Source: Arctopsyche grandis (lineage: Eukaryota > Arthropoda > Insecta > Trichoptera > Hydropsychidae). From it: a DNA stretch of 64,000 nt. Below, piece by piece: positions 23,853 through 37,742 of the stretch. The translations under genes were made by a program, and so were the position numbers. The stretch is from NCBI RefSeq assembly GCF_051622035.1, contig NC_135365.1:9900001-9964000 (forward strand), read 5' to 3'. Positions within the stretch are counted from its first letter, which is position 1; the number at the start of each line of letters is the position of its first letter. The notes under the pieces are model-generated. The model did no database searches, had not been told where the DNA came from, and worked only from the letters and a program-made list of their open reading frames with translations.

Positions 23853-24270
23853 TTATCTTATCCAGCACTGCAAGTCAACAGCACAGTATTACCAGAAAAG
23901 ATTAGTTCCATTCATACTATATAGCACCGCTCGTTTTTGGCACGTTTCTCCTTGTTTTGGATGAGTGAAAGGCAAAGTCGACTTACATGTATATTAAAGA
24001 GCGTGAAGATACGGCACAATACTGCTTGCTCGAGTCAACATTGTCACAAAATAACGTTTCCGAGAATATTCATATGCACATGGCAACACTTTCGTTAGTC
24101 ACGCATACATTTCGGTGACATGTACTGACGTATAATATGAACAGATCGCGTCGGTTGCTGCTGTTTTGGTACGTCATATTACGGAACATTTGAATGTACT
24201 AAAGTTTTTTTTTGGTACTGCTGTTTACGTGCAGTTTACGGCTTGAGCTGTACTGGTGTAAATGAACCTT
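23853..24270 (+). repeat. Unclassified MITE-like repeat, copy 4 of 4
   Basis: It shares TATCCAGCACTGCAAGTCAAC, AAAGAGCGTGAAGAT and GTATAATATGAACAG with the copies at 2820, 6610 and 12366. Confidence 0.65.
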
Positions 24271-24789
24271 GACTTTTAATATACATATAATAAATTGAAA
24301 GGTTTTACACATACAATTTAATATAATATAAAACCTTAGCATAATAGATCAATGTGTCACTCTCTTTTTTGGTTGAACTTTGACAACTTGAATGGGAAAA
24401 ACAGACTACCACTGAGTTAGACTTTGATCTATTATATTTATCTACTCATTTGGATAATAAGATTGTATTTGAATTCACATTTGAGTCAATGTACTTTTAA
24501 ATCATTGTCTTTGGTTAGTATGCGAACTTAATAGCATTGAAACGGTTACAAGAAAAAATCACAATCCAATTTCTGTATTTCATGTCAATGAAAATACACA
24601 GTGCAAATTCAATATGCATAATTTGAGAGGTTCAAGACTTATTAATGAGATAATTAACAACATATCGTTGATACAATATTATGTGAAATTATACAATTTA
24701 TATTACTTTAATTAAATTAAATTTTTATTTCCGCTTTACAGATTTTTCCAAAGCCACGAGTGCACTTAAACAGATACAATAGAATCAAT

Positions 24790-25110
24790 CAATGCAATCA
24801 ATATACTCGTATATAAGCATTCTTATACAATGCGAATTCATACAAACATCCACAGTGACATTTATGGAGAAATTTTTGCAGCATTTTATAATCAAATTGG
24901 CGAACCTTGAGATTAGCAAGAGAGATAGGAAAGGAAAATGACAATTTTACAGGAACAGTTTCAATGAAAATCAGAAAAATTGGCAAACTTTGATAAGAAA
25001 CGATTGACCTGGAGTCAAAAACTAAGATCTGGCCAGTAGCGTTACTCTAGTGGGACTCGAACCCGTGATCACTCTGCTAGAAAGCAAAATATGCTAAGCA
25101 TTAGGTTGTC
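24790..25110 (-). mobile_element. tRNA-derived SINE
   Basis: The minus strand has a box B-like GGGTTCGAGTCCC near 25060 and then the SINE body AAAGTTTGCCAATTTTTCTG and TCATTGAAACTGTTCC. It is more diverged than the copy at 690-915. Confidence 0.65.
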
Positions 25111-26990
25111 AACATTATAAATATAATTGTCAACATTATATTGCAATTCATAAGAAAAGTGAATATCTCTTTCAGTGTCGTAATAATTCAGATTTGATTT
25201 ATTTGTGTAAATGAAAGGTCAAGTTTAATTAGGTGGTGTTTTGGAAATTTTAGTTTTTATAATGAGACTGAGTACCGTAACTCATATAAGATACATAATA
25301 AATACATAATAAATCGTACGAAACGGAATATTTCATGCAATTATGTATATTTTTTTAATGAATAAATCTAATGTAATTGATAGCTTATTGTGTGCGATCA
25401 AACACACGGTGCTTATGAAAAATTTCCTGAAACGGAAAAGTCATATCTAAGACCTGTAATTATGCATAATAAATTTCCAGCAGTGTTCCTTTTGGTTTCA
25501 ATTAACCAAAAAATGCGAAACAATACTGTCTTCACTCGTCTATTAATATAATACGGTTTCAATGAAATTTGTACGTATTTTTTTTTCATTATGGTATTAT
25601 TGTAAAATATTTCGCGTACCTATTATCGACTGTAAAAAATAATTATAAGGTTTTTTTTTACGCTTTGTGTTCTTAATTGCTCAATAAACACGAAAACGAA
25701 CGTGAACCCGGAGACAAGGGAAAAAATCGGTTTATTGATATTTATCAAACAATGGCACTTCATTAACTTGTTACTTTGTTCAAAATTCAATTGATATTTT
25801 TATACAAATATTGCGATACGAATGCTAATTATGCTTAGACCTACTTCTGTGCGAGCTTCAACTATCTACATATCTAGACTTTTTTTGACCAATTAATCTA
25901 ATTAAAATTGACGGTAATCTGTTTTACTTTCGGTAATTAAATTGAACCATCAATTAAAGTAGATTCTCAAATGAAAAGTTTGATTCCAAAAATTCAAATA
26001 AATGCTTTAGCATATTTGATGGAAAATACGATTTTTCTTCTATACGATATTATATTTATTTGAAATCTAACAAATATGTATTAATTTATATAATAATATA
26101 CAAACATGTTTGATAAGATATAGAGGATACAAACTACAGCTATCGATTTTGTAATCAAACACTTGATATATTGATGATTATAATTGACTTTTGAGTAGTA
26201 AATGACTTAAATGGCGTATGACAAATAGTTGAAGTTTTATTTTTGATTGTTATTTTCTTTAAACAATTTGGGAATGCTAATATATTTAAATATATTATAA
26301 TAATTTAAATGATTTGAGAATGTAAATATCCATTTATTGTATTTAAAGGTGACTTAATTCTACGTGAAACATCGAATTCCAAGTGAATTTATCTAGTTGA
26401 TCTACAGAGTTATTCGCAACGTGTTAAGTAGGGATTCCAATACCGGTACTATCGAAACCTTTTCTACTTGTTTTTATTAAAAATTCAACTACCGGTAGAA
26501 CCGAGATATTATTTTATTTCATATTAGTTCAATTGCTTTTGAATTTAAAAAAAAACGTTAACTCTGTTAGTTTTTATAGATTAGTCGAAGATTAAGTCAA
26601 CATCGTTTTTGACCTGCTATTCAAAAGAAAGTGTATCATAAATTTAAAATCGAAGATAAAATATGCCGAAAATATCGTACTTATATCAAAGACTACTTCC
26701 GAATATAGATATTGATTTATATAAGTCCTTGAGGGACGCGATTATCGATCAGTGGGTGTCAAAAAAAAGTAAATGAATTTTGGCGAACTCCTTCCTTTGA
26801 AGAGTTTTTGTGTGGAAGCGATAGGTTCATTATTTAAGTATTAAATATGTTTTTAAATAATTATTAAGTGAAAAAAATAGGCTTGCGAAAACATTGAAAG
26901 GGGATGAGGCTTGTCATTTTTAACATTCGGTTATGTATTCCAAAATAGTTTCAGGAATAAGTACAATATTTTCAGCATACTTTATCTTTA
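25110..26990. other. Intergenic, no gene seen
   Basis: AT-rich sequence. Apart from the TACCGGTA-word repeat at 26430-26520, I recognise nothing. Confidence 0.45.
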
Positions 26991-26998
26991 TATGTATA

Positions 26999-27316
26999 CT
27001 AGCTGAACCCAGCATGCGTAGCAATGCCAAAATAACGCATGCAATTCCCGTTCCCGTTCCCGTTCTGGTTCCCGTTCTCATTTGTCGGAATAAAAACGCG
27101 GGCAGCGAAAACATAAATCCGAAAATATTTGAAATTTATAGCGTTGCAATGACACTCATTCCCGTTTTTCCCGTTTCCGTTCCCGTTTTTTTTTCACAGT
27201 AATCTTCCCGGACATGCATACAACAAATCCTGAAAGTTCCATCGTAATCGCTTCAGTGGCTTAGGAGCCTATTCGAGACACACACACACAGACATTCATT
27301 TATATATATATATATA
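26999..27316 (-). mobile_element. Short Helitron copy
   Basis: The minus strand starts TCTATATATATA (27316) and ends TTCAGCTAG (26999) before T. It is a sister of 1076-1346, with tandem CCCGTT units and the same GTCTGTGTGTGTGTCTCGAA start region. Confidence 0.65.
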
Positions 27317-27319
27317 GAT

Positions 27320-27865
27320 ATACTTAGTGGCTCCTTTGAACAGCAGGTCAAAACTAGATATGAACTTTCAGTTCAATAAACCAAAAGGTTTCTGAGAAAA
27401 ACATAAAAAACCTCGATTCTCTAGAGTAAAAGTACTACTTCCGGTTCAGATAAAAATATTTAAAAAACATAAGGTTATAAAAATTATTATTTATATTACA
27501 TGTAAAAAAAATTCAGTCCGATTCAGTTAGCGGTTTGGGAGATAATTGAATTCACAAACTTAAAAAAAAGAGGACACCTACATATAAGGGGAGGTACCAT
27601 TTCCAGTCACCTTAAAAATTTGAAAAAAATTTGCATCGTGTCGATAAGAATTTCAGTAACCAATTCCAAGTTTCAGTTCGATAGGACTAACGGTGTTCAA
27701 AAAATCCCCAAAATACACACACACACACTCATATTTTCTAGATCATGAAAACGTGATCAGTAATCGATTCTGAGTTCGAATCAGTCAAAATCTCGAGTTC
27801 GAATTTTCGCATGATCCCAAAACTTCATCTATTGTTACTACGTACATAGATAAAGTAAAAGGAAT
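27320..27865 (+). repeat. Interspersed repeat with ACGTACATAGATAAAG tail
   Basis: Its right end (CGCATGATCCCAAAACTTCAT, then ACTACGTACATAGATAAAGT) recurs at 39797-39870 (+) and inverted at 43715-43830. It is probably the 3' part of a retroposon. Confidence 0.55.
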
Positions 27866-28189
27866 TTGTTATAACTGTGTGTGGTTACTTTTCCTAAAAC
27901 GTAAACCTAAATTGCTCAATGTAATTAACGTTGGTATGATACGAATGCGATATGAAGAACGGTCCCATTCAACAATCCAAACAAAGATAGTACAAGCTAA
28001 TGCATATGTGTGTCTTGAATTTGAAGCATACACAACTATGAGTTTACAATCAATGAAAAATCATTCTCCGACTATTCGAGATGTGTCGAAAAGTGACTGC
28101 AAGCTTACACACTTCATTTTTCACACCGCATCACAAACAAAGGTCGCGGTTTCATAGAAATACGAGTACATCGATCACCTTGTTGAAAT

Positions 28190-28450
28190 TAATTACGCGC
28201 GCGGCAATAAACAGCAATTAAACAGGCTGCTTATTTATTTGCGTCTCTTTTTTTGTTCTCTTAATTTTACATCGGGGATTTTTACACGAGATCCGGCTAA
28301 TTACGCGGTCGAAGCTCTGCTGACGATCTTTCCCGGGAAAATACCCGTGATGACGATACCCGCCCGTCCACTCTGTGACTGTGGTCAAAGCTGCTTCTTT
28401 CACCTTGACGATGCTGCAGGCCATTTCGAAAATCGTACATTTATATCTGA
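28190..28450. other. GC-richer unique island
   Basis: The segment is balanced in composition, with TCTTTCCCGGGAAAATACCCG and no transposon ends. The 68-73 residue frames on both strands lack domains. It could be regulatory. Confidence 0.3.
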
Positions 28451-28596
28451 TTTTTTTTAATTGAAGTGTAAATAAAAACTTTAACGCGAATTATGCAGAT
28501 GTGAGTCATTAAGATATGTTGAGTATGTATGTACATATGTTTTTCCTTTTATATGTGTTATACTGGAACTCCGATTTACATACATACATACATTAG

Positions 28597-29570
28597 CCAG
28601 CAGCATAGCTCGGTCGTTAAGAGGGCTGTACACCTGAAACCTTAATTTTGTTACCGTTCCTTTCTTCGATATATATATTGAGTGTATGTATATATTGAGT
28701 GAATGCGACAATATATATCAATATATATATATTGAGTGAATGCGACAGTTGCGCTTCGACCAGATAAAACGTATTTTAAATTGACAAAATCGAGGTTTCG
28801 TATTCTACTATTTTCTCCTCCAAAACTGGACCAATTTTTAAAAAAATTTCATCATCGGTATGAGAAAGATACTTTCTGTGCATCTATCGGCGTATTTTTT
28901 TTAAAATCGTACGTTAAATAAGCACGCTGGACTCGTTTCGTGGGTGTAAAAAAGAGGCGATTTTATAGATGTTTGGCGGCTCCTAGCTCATATAAAAAAT
29001 AATTAATCAAAAAAATAAAACGATAGATGCACCCCAATGGTGGATATCCATAGCATATTAAAAAATAATTTCTCTAGTGCCATAATTGAGGAAGGGAGAA
29101 GTATAGTACGTTTGTATGGACAAGGCGCTGCTGTCCAGCCCTCTTAAGCTTCTGCTTAGCGTCGAGAGGCGCCGGGTTCGATCCCAGGGCCGGGCCTCGA
29201 ATGAAAATGAATTTTTCAGAGTATGCTCTTGGTTAGACCTCGATTTGTGACTTCAGGTTGATCGTTTCCTCTCAGAGTTTGCCAATCTCTGATTTCATTG
29301 TCGAAACGGTTCCCGGAAAAAATTGGCTAAAATCCCTCCTATACAATATGTCACCTATAATTTGTGATTAATTAATGTGCAATAAATAAGTTTGTGTACA
29401 AATTGATAGATGTCTCATTGATTTGCAAGTTTTTCAGTGTCTCGTAATTCATTGACCTATATAAAAATGCTGCATTGTAATTGGAATTTGTAATTGGCCA
29501 GGAAGGCGCATTGGGGTTTACCTGTAAGGCCTTCCTGGTATATATGTATGTAAAAAATAAATAAATAAAT
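28597..29570 (+). mobile_element. tRNA-derived SINE split by a MITE
   Basis: The head CCAGCAGCATAGCTCGGTCG (28597-28616) continues at 29148 with GCTTCTGCTTAGCGTCGAG and box B GGGTTCGATCCC. The body GAGTTTGCCAATCTCTGATT follows, and the tail ends in AAATAAATAAAT. The two parts rejoin perfectly if the MITE at 28621-29143 and one TTAA are removed. Confidence 0.8.
28621..29143 (+). mobile_element. MITE with TTAA target duplication, copy 1
   Basis: It is flanked by TTAA (28617-28620 and 29144-29147). Ends are GAGGGCTG and CAGCCCTC. TTAA duplication is the hallmark of piggyBac-type transposition, although the end sequence is not the usual piggyBac one. It lies inside a SINE. Confidence 0.8.
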
Positions 29571-29618
29571 ATGTATATACCTTTATATGCATGTATTGTT
29601 ATGTACCTCGCTTATTAA

Positions 29619-30087
29619 GAGGGTTGTATACCCGAAACCTTAATTTTGTTGCCGTTCCATTCACTCCAATATATATATTGAGTGAATGCGACAGTTGCGC
29701 TTCGACCAGATAATACGTATTTTAAATAGACAAAATCGAGGTTTCGTATTTTCCAGTTTTCTCTTCCGAAACTGGACCAATTTAAAAAAAATTCATCATC
29801 GCTATGAGAAAGATATTTTCTATGTTTGTGTGCTCGTATTTTTCAAAAAATCAACCGTTAAATAAGCACACTGGATTCTTTTCGTGGGTGTAAAAAAGAG
29901 GCGATTTTATATATGTTTGGCGGCTCCTAGCTCCTATAAAAAATAATTAATCAAAAAAATAAAACCACAGAAACATGCCTATGGTGGATATCTATAGCAT
30001 ATTCAAAAATAATTTCTCTAGTGCCATAATTAAGGAAGGGAGAAGTGTAATACGTTTGTATGGACAAGGCGCTGGTGTCCAGCCCTC
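29619..30087 (+). mobile_element. MITE with TTAA target duplication, copy 2
   Basis: TTAA lies on both sides (29615-29618, 30088-30091). It has the same interior as the first copy in the same orientation, including GACAGTTGCGCTTCGACCAG and TTTGGCGGCTCCTAGCTC, with a few dozen bases fewer. Confidence 0.8.
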
Positions 30088-30091
30088 TTAA

Positions 30092-30612
30092 TGTAGTCGA
30101 CTAACCAGTAGGGATAAGACACACCATTGATTTGTGGCACACCTAATTTAATAAGTAACACCATTGATTTATAGCACACCTTAAACACTGACTAACCAAA
30201 ATTGTATGACACGTGTCTTCAACACTTCATTGTTTTAAAGAAGAGTGTATAAACTCATTACTGTTAGAATTTAAGTTAGTCATCCCCATCGACTCTGCAA
30301 GTGACAGTCTGTCATCACCATCCACTCCGAGAGTGGTAGTCACCACCATCGAGACTCCGAGAGTGGAAGTCATAAATATCGACCCTGCAAGTGACGGACA
30401 ACATATCAGTAACAGAAAACAAAGTTTAATAGTGAAGCTAAGTTAAAGTGAAACAGTTCTACGTATCTCATATAAATTGTCTGTTCCATAATTAAATTCT
30501 AACAATAAGATAAATGTAACGCTTTAATAATAATAAAGAAATCTTGGTTAGTTAACCAAGTAGTTTTAAAAAAGAAAAATTATTTAATCTTTCATTGGAA
30601 CGTGACAGTATA
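30092..30612 (+). mobile_element. Possible solo LTR
   Basis: It starts TGTAGTCGACTAACC and ends GAACGTGACA, and has an AATAAAG near 30532. The interior has imperfect repeats of CTCCGAGAGTGG and CTGCAAGTGAC. No target duplication is clear. Confidence 0.4.
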
Positions 30613-30619
30613 TATGTTA

Positions 30620-32380
30620 TGTATGTTTATTGTATCATTGACTATGTCCTTTGATACTTTCTTATTTTTGTTGACAAAAATAAACTACTAAAAAAAAAAT
30701 CTGAAATCTGACATCTGTGTATGATAGTTTAAAGTTTATATTGGTAGAGGTATTCATATGTGGTTTTTTTATATTGCAAAAAATTACCAGTGTAGAGCAG
30801 ATTGTGTAGATGAATTTTATTTTTAATAATACATGCAATGGAAGCAATCAGTTTGAGATTTTTAATCTTATTTTTAGTTTGATTATATATCATAAATCTT
30901 CTTTTTTTTTAAAATAGATTTTAGTTAAAGTGTTTAATGTATTAAATGCGTTTTGTTTTGTTTAGATAGTTGTCGAATCTTTTGACTAATTGCTTTTAGA
31001 TTGTATTATTTTATATGCATAGAGAGAGATACATCATTAATATATGTATGTATGAATGTACCTGTAATAATATCTACTATAATTATTACATAATCAATCA
31101 AGCTTAAAAAAAAATTAAGACTTATATAAATATATATACCTTATATTATAGATACAACAAAAAAAATGTATGATATGCACAATAATGTAAGTCGAATTGA
31201 CTTTACATACATACATACAAATTCCAATCATTTGATGGGTTTTTTATTAAGTACACATATGTATTTTTATATAAAACCGGTTATTTTTTTAGTTCCAATC
31301 TTTAAATAAAGTATGTAATAAGGCAGTATACCATTTTTTTATCAATTGAAAAAGTTTCTACTACTCATGAACCTTGGTAAGACAAGACAGAGTTTATTGG
31401 AAAACTTGATTAGTTATCGAAAATAATAATTTCCTGAATAAAAGTACAGTGTACCGGAAAGTTTTTTGAAGTATGCAGATTGGTTTATTGTGTGTGTAAT
31501 TCAGAATGTAATCATACCCACAAGGTGACTTCAATTGAACGTGAATCGTTATATATACATACATATGTAATATGTATATAAAAAATCATGATTAAAATAA
31601 GTATATAGGTCTTGTTTTATTAAATTGTGGCCATTCATGGATCTATCGGTTTGTTTGTCCTTCAGAGTTGTGAAACGAGATGTGAATACCCGATTGAAAG
31701 GTTGTATTATATAATATATGTAAGGTCTGTTGAGCAAAAGTATATCAAGTTCATTGGGTAAACTCGTTTCTTCTTTCATACCTGTTATAAATGTGAACAT
31801 ATGTACATATATATATAGTATGTACGTGTGTACATCAATTATTTACAAGCCATATAATTTCGACGTTCATCATATGTTCATACATATATGGTAGAGATTA
31901 TAAGCTTCTACTTACATTGCCTTCTTTATATAATTCTGTAAAAAAAAATGGTTGCAATGTATTGAACAATATTTACTTACATAAATGAAACATTGAAAGA
32001 GATATTTTGGTGAGTGATTTATAATCATATATGTATCTGTTTTAAGAATTCTCTGAATAGTGAATAAAGAATGATAAGAACGCAATCGTATATATGTATA
32101 TAAAACAAAGAGGAAAATATTTGCATTACTACATACATACATAGGTTATTGACATGGGTAATATCCCTTATACTTCCCCGTGGGAAATAACGTATTTTCC
32201 CCCAAGAACGTTCGTGTATGCCTGACTAATTCAGTATTCTTCGGAGAATTTCAACATTCGATTTGAATTCGACGATTAATTTACAAAATCTAATATGAAA
32301 AATATGATACATTGTTTATACATTATATAAATGTTTCACGTTCTTTTGTTTAAAATTGGTAATTTTCTCATGTTTATATT
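30620..32380. other. Intergenic, no gene seen
   Basis: Very AT-rich, with scattered TACATATGTA-type words. No coding or transposon ends were recognised. Confidence 0.5.
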
Positions 32381-32383
32381 ATA

Positions 32384-32613
32384 CTAGTTGTTTTACCCGG
32401 CTTCACTCAGTATTTGTAATATAAACAGCTTAAACATGGCGAATCTACATAATAGTAAATGTTTTTTTATTAAATGTATTTTAATCGAAAAATAAAATAT
32501 TTAACCATATAGAATCGTCGTCATAGAAACTTTGATTTGTTTTCGATGCTCCCAACGAACCTTTAAACCTTAAATAAATACATACAAAGTCTCTTTCGAA
32601 ATTATATATTAGA
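32384..32613 (-). mobile_element. Short Helitron copy
   Basis: The minus strand starts TCTAATATATAATTTCG (32613) and ends GGGTAAAACAACTAG (32384) before T. Sisters are at 36441-36661 and, nested in hAT copies, at about 34383-34600 and 46817-47037. Confidence 0.7.
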
Positions 32614-32667
32614 TTTAAAAATATATATGTACATATTAATTTAAAACACAATTATATAGGTATATAA

Positions 32668-33222
<555 letters not shown>

Positions 33223-33230
33223 ATGTATAG

Positions 33231-34678
33231 CAGCGCTTCCCAACCTTTTTTGACTCGCGTACCACTTGGTAGTACATAACGCTAAATTGTACCACCATAT
33301 AAAAATGATTGTATTTCATGAAATTTGCTTTTGTAAGTGTAATTATTATATATATTATTTGCATTGCAAGGAATGTGAAGACAGGATACACGCAATATGT
33401 ATATCTGTTTTGGTAAGAAATTTTGTGGAAAAAAGTTATTTGCGCAGTCACAATTATAATATGCTCAAAGTTTAATATATTTATCTACTATCTTGTCATA
33501 CTTCTATTATTGATGATAAAAAATATTATTGATGGTTTTAATAAAAATACAAAATTACAAAGTACATATAATATGCTTTCTTTTCATTAAATCTCCTTAC
33601 ATAATAAATTTAATGAGATCCTTGTACTTACATTTTTTTTTAAATTTGGTTCAAATGGAGTTTGGTTCAAATTAAATTTGGAGCTGGATTCAATCAATTT
33701 CTATATTTGTCTTATTAAAATATATGAAGAGAAAGCTCTCTCAACTAGTTCAGTGCTAGTAAACGGCGACAGAAATTTAAGCGCTGTGTCATAAAGCTAT
33801 TCATATTCTTCACTACCTAGCCAAAAATTAATAACCATATTTATTTCGAATTCAGTTGTTAAATGCTATAATTTGAAAGTTTAATCAAGTTCTCCTTTTA
33901 CTTGGTAGCTGTCTGAAAATGTTCATTATCAAAGGGGTTTGAAATCAAATTGATTGCTTCTCAAGGTTTGGGGAAGCACTGCATAAAAGACGATTTCAGC
34001 CCTATTAAATATTCAATTGTTTTTTCACGTATATCCCGAGACATATGACTCTTGTTTTTAGATAAGAAATTATGTAAAGTTTCAAATACTTCAGTTTGAT
34101 CATTTTCGTTACATAAATTCCAAAAATCTAATTTTCTAATCATATGTACTTTCAATTTTATTTGCAACATTAAAGATTATTATCGAACTGTTCTCAAGTG
34201 TCAAATTCAAGTTATTTATTTATTGGAGCATGAACGCGATAAATTTAAAAAAGCACTTCAAAATCCATGCCGGATCTGAGGAAAACGTATTGATTGCCAA
34301 TTTTCGATCATCGACTGTATGTACATCGACGTATTGACGTCGACGATGACTAATTAAGATAATATTTATTAATTAGTAGTTGTTTTACCCGGCTTCGCTC
34401 AATATTTGTAATATACACAGCTTAAACATGGCGAATCTAATAGTAAATATTCATTTGTTTTTTTATTAAATTTATTTGAATCGAAAAAAATATAATATTT
34501 AACCAATTGAATTGTCGTTATGGAAATTTTATTTTGTTTTCGAAGTTCCCAAACAAAGACACAAAAAATAATTCTATTTTTATGATTGTCAATCATTCAT
34601 TCCTGCATTTTCGGCATTACTGATTTTTTTTCGCGTACCACCAACCATCAACCGCGTACCACAGGTTGGGAAACGCTG
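33231..34678 (-). mobile_element. Non-autonomous hAT derivative, copy A (1448 bp)
   Basis: Ends are CAGCGCTTCCCAACC and GGTTGGGAAACGCTG. A perfect 8-bp target duplication ATGTATAG lies at 33223-33230 and 34679-34686. It keeps remnants of a transposase C-terminus (for example [18 protein letters not shown]) but no catalytic core. A short Helitron lies inside. Confidence 0.88.
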
Positions 34679-35903
34679 ATGTATAGCAAACTTTGTAATA
34701 TAATAATAGAAAGTGTAAAAATCGTTTCAGTAGCATACATACATATGTACAGTACATATGTATGTATATATAATGGTCTTCAATTTGCTGAAAAAAATAG
34801 ATCTTTTGGGATTCTAATTAAGCACATGTAATATGTAGTATTTTTTATGTATCTATAAGGGATTTAGCTGGCGGTACTATCGAAACCAGTTTTACCGGTT
34901 TTAGGCTGAAATCTAGCCTTCGGGACTACCGGTAGTATCGACATGTAATGATTTCAATTTTATGTTAGTTGCATTGTTTTAAATTTAAAAGAAAACATTT
35001 GTATCGGCTGGTTTGTATGGATTTGTCGAAGAACGGAGGCTCAAACACACTGAATCGTACGCCATTTGCTCGTAGTTTCCAGCTGGGAAGGCGTTACTTA
35101 TTATGTATTTCTACAAGTTTTTTTTACATGTCTTTAAATATTGGAATCACTGTCAAAATAGGGATAAAAGATTCACCGAAAACGCTCCAGGGGATGACTT
35201 TTGGCCTGGGTGCCATGGCATAGATCAGGCGTGCTAGTGTTTTTTTTTTATTTGAAAATTTATCAAAATAAAATAACACGTGCAACGTACCTCTCTGTGT
35301 GTGCACCTTGAGTCAGTACTCAATATCACCTTTAACCTGCTATTGAAAGGAGCCGCTAAGTGTATCATAAATTTAAAACCGTATGCTGAAAATATCGTAC
35401 TTACTTCTGAGACTATCCGAATATATGCATATACATATGAGCTATTATATTTGAAAGTCCAATTTACAGTTCCAAAAACACTATTTCTGTTTGACTTTAT
35501 TTACAAATTGATATCATTTCTTTTAATTCGATATATCCGGAATCTCGGAAAAGCAAAATAAACGTATTACAAGCCACCAGTATTTTTAAATATTGTCAAA
35601 CGTAAAACATTTTATTAAATGGTTTGCGAAATATTTCTCGAAATGAAGCAAAGTGGACTTTTGCCACTTTCAAATATAGCGGCTCGTATAATATAATATA
35701 ATATATTGATTCATAACTGACTGCTAATAATGACAAGCCTCGTCGCCTTCTGATTTTTCAGGAAACCTATTTTTTATTTAATAAAAGGAAGGTAAGCTAT
35801 GTGAAGGTACTCTTATTTACATATTTATATCAAAATATTGTATTTTTAATTGTAATATTCATATCCAGCAGTAACAAAATCAATAAGAAATGTGTTATAC
35901 TAT

Positions 35904-36251
35904 TGTAACGTGGAAACATGCTAGAGAGTATCCATAGAGACCCCGGATTAAGCTAACGGTACTCTGTAAGTGCCCGAACAAAGGGTATGCTGGAGTTCTC
36001 ACAGACATGGGTGAGTGCGTGCGTAAGCAACAGACTCGCCAGGGTATACTTTTGCGTGCCTAGACAATAGACACATTAATGGATCGGATAAGCTATGCTG
36101 TGCAACTTGTCCTTTATAAAGAGGTACACACGGTAGATTAGATTATTCTGGAGTGAGTAGTAGTCCCGTGTGGACCTCTGGGATGGTTGAATAAATGCTG
36201 TGAAGTGACTTTGGCCGTTCATTTGGAACCAGAATCCACCCCTACGCAACA
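35904..36251 (+). mobile_element. Probable solo LTR
   Basis: It starts TGTAACGTGG and ends CCCCTACGCAACA, with TATAAAG near 36116 and AATAAA near 36190. Flanking 4-mers are CTAT and ATAT, so the duplication is imperfect. Its end matches the LTR at 45408-45791. Confidence 0.6.
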
Positions 36252-36440
36252 ATATCTACGCACCCCTACGCAACATATAGAGACTTTGTATATATGTATG
36301 TATATATTTATATGTAACATTCGTTGGGAACTTTGTAAATAAGTCAAAGTTTCCATGACAACATAGGGGACGGGGGACGGGCCTTCGCCCTAAGGAGGGG
36401 TGGGGGTGAAGGCCTGGGGGGGCGGCGGATTCTGGTATAA

Positions 36441-36661
36441 TCTAATATATAATTTCAAAAGAGACTTTGTATGTATGTAACTATCGTTGGTTCGTAGAAT
36501 CCGTGACGTTAAATTTGATAAAACAAATACAAATGAATATTCAAATAAATTTGAATAAAACAAAACTATTGAAATAAATTGAGATTGGCCATTTTTAAGC
36601 GGTTTATATTACAAATACCGGGGTATAAAGTATATAATACAAAGCCGGGTAAAACCACTAG
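36441..36661 (+). mobile_element. Short Helitron copy
   Basis: TCTAATATATAATTTC after A at the left end; CGGGTAAAACCACTAG before T at the right end. Confidence 0.7.
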
Positions 36662-37559
36662 TAGTTGATAAAAAATAAATGGTGTACATGCTTGTACATT
36701 TAAAGTCAAACACACCTGCAATATGATGCAATTTTCTTCAAATTTTTCGGTCGTAAATAAATGTAAATAATTTAAATATATGCATAACTAAGATTGCCGT
36801 TAAAATTTTAAGTAAAACCTCTCATGCATTATTTAAAACGTGCAAAAGAGCATTACTTCGTACAAGTGTCTAGAGGATGTTTGTTAACTTTGCTCTGAAC
36901 TTCTAGTATTGTATGTAAGTACACTAGTTTTGTACCATAAACAATATAAAACACCAATATAAAAATTAATTAATTAAATAAATTTTCAATAGATGGCGCC
37001 GTCTATTTACCTAAATAATTTGCCTAACTAAGAAATATTTTTTTCTTTTTTTTTTATATTCGTATACGTTTTGGCAGTGGTTTAACTGTTTCGTACATAC
37101 ATATGTATGTCGAATCGAAACAACCATAGTACGACGAGCGTTATCTCAAACAGACAGACAGACAGAATAGCGATATTATACATATGTATGTATATATTAT
37201 ATAACAATGATATAAAAACGGACGCGATGTATGTTTGTATGTATGTCTGTATATTTGTCTGTATATTTGACCAGTATGGAGATTTCAAAAAAACAAATCT
37301 TAGAATGCCAGGAGTATATAGAGATATTTAGTAAAATAAATACACGCAAACGAGGTGCACAACCAATCAGCGTTAAGTGTTCTAAAACGTTTGACCAATT
37401 AGAGCAACAACGGTGCATTATGACCAATGGGTGCATTTAAAGCATTCTCTATAGGCATGTGGCGTGACGACCGATAGTGTGGAGCGTCTGACATGTGCTC
37501 CTGATATTGAGTACCTGACTTGGAACGGGTGAAGTTAGCGTCCACGAAGACACACACAC

Positions 37560-37742
37560 ACATTCATTCATAATTTCGAATGGGTAAACGAGGAACGCGC
37601 ATTCACCATTTTACTATTAATACGTGCGCGTGCCTATACATTACCTTACATTATATTCATATATAACATATAACTTTATTTTAATTCGTGTATCATTTTT
37701 TTTACGAAACCACCAGTTTGAAATCAACGGGCACAACACTAG
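37560..37742 (+). mobile_element. Helitron 3' part
   Basis: It ends AACGGGCACAACACTAG before T, with a degraded version of the stem seen at 7539. The start is uncertain. Confidence 0.5.

Noticed and set aside
28239-28460. 73-residue frame in a GC-richer island
   Set aside because: It is open on both strands, has no recognisable family and no splice support; listed only as a possible noncoding island.
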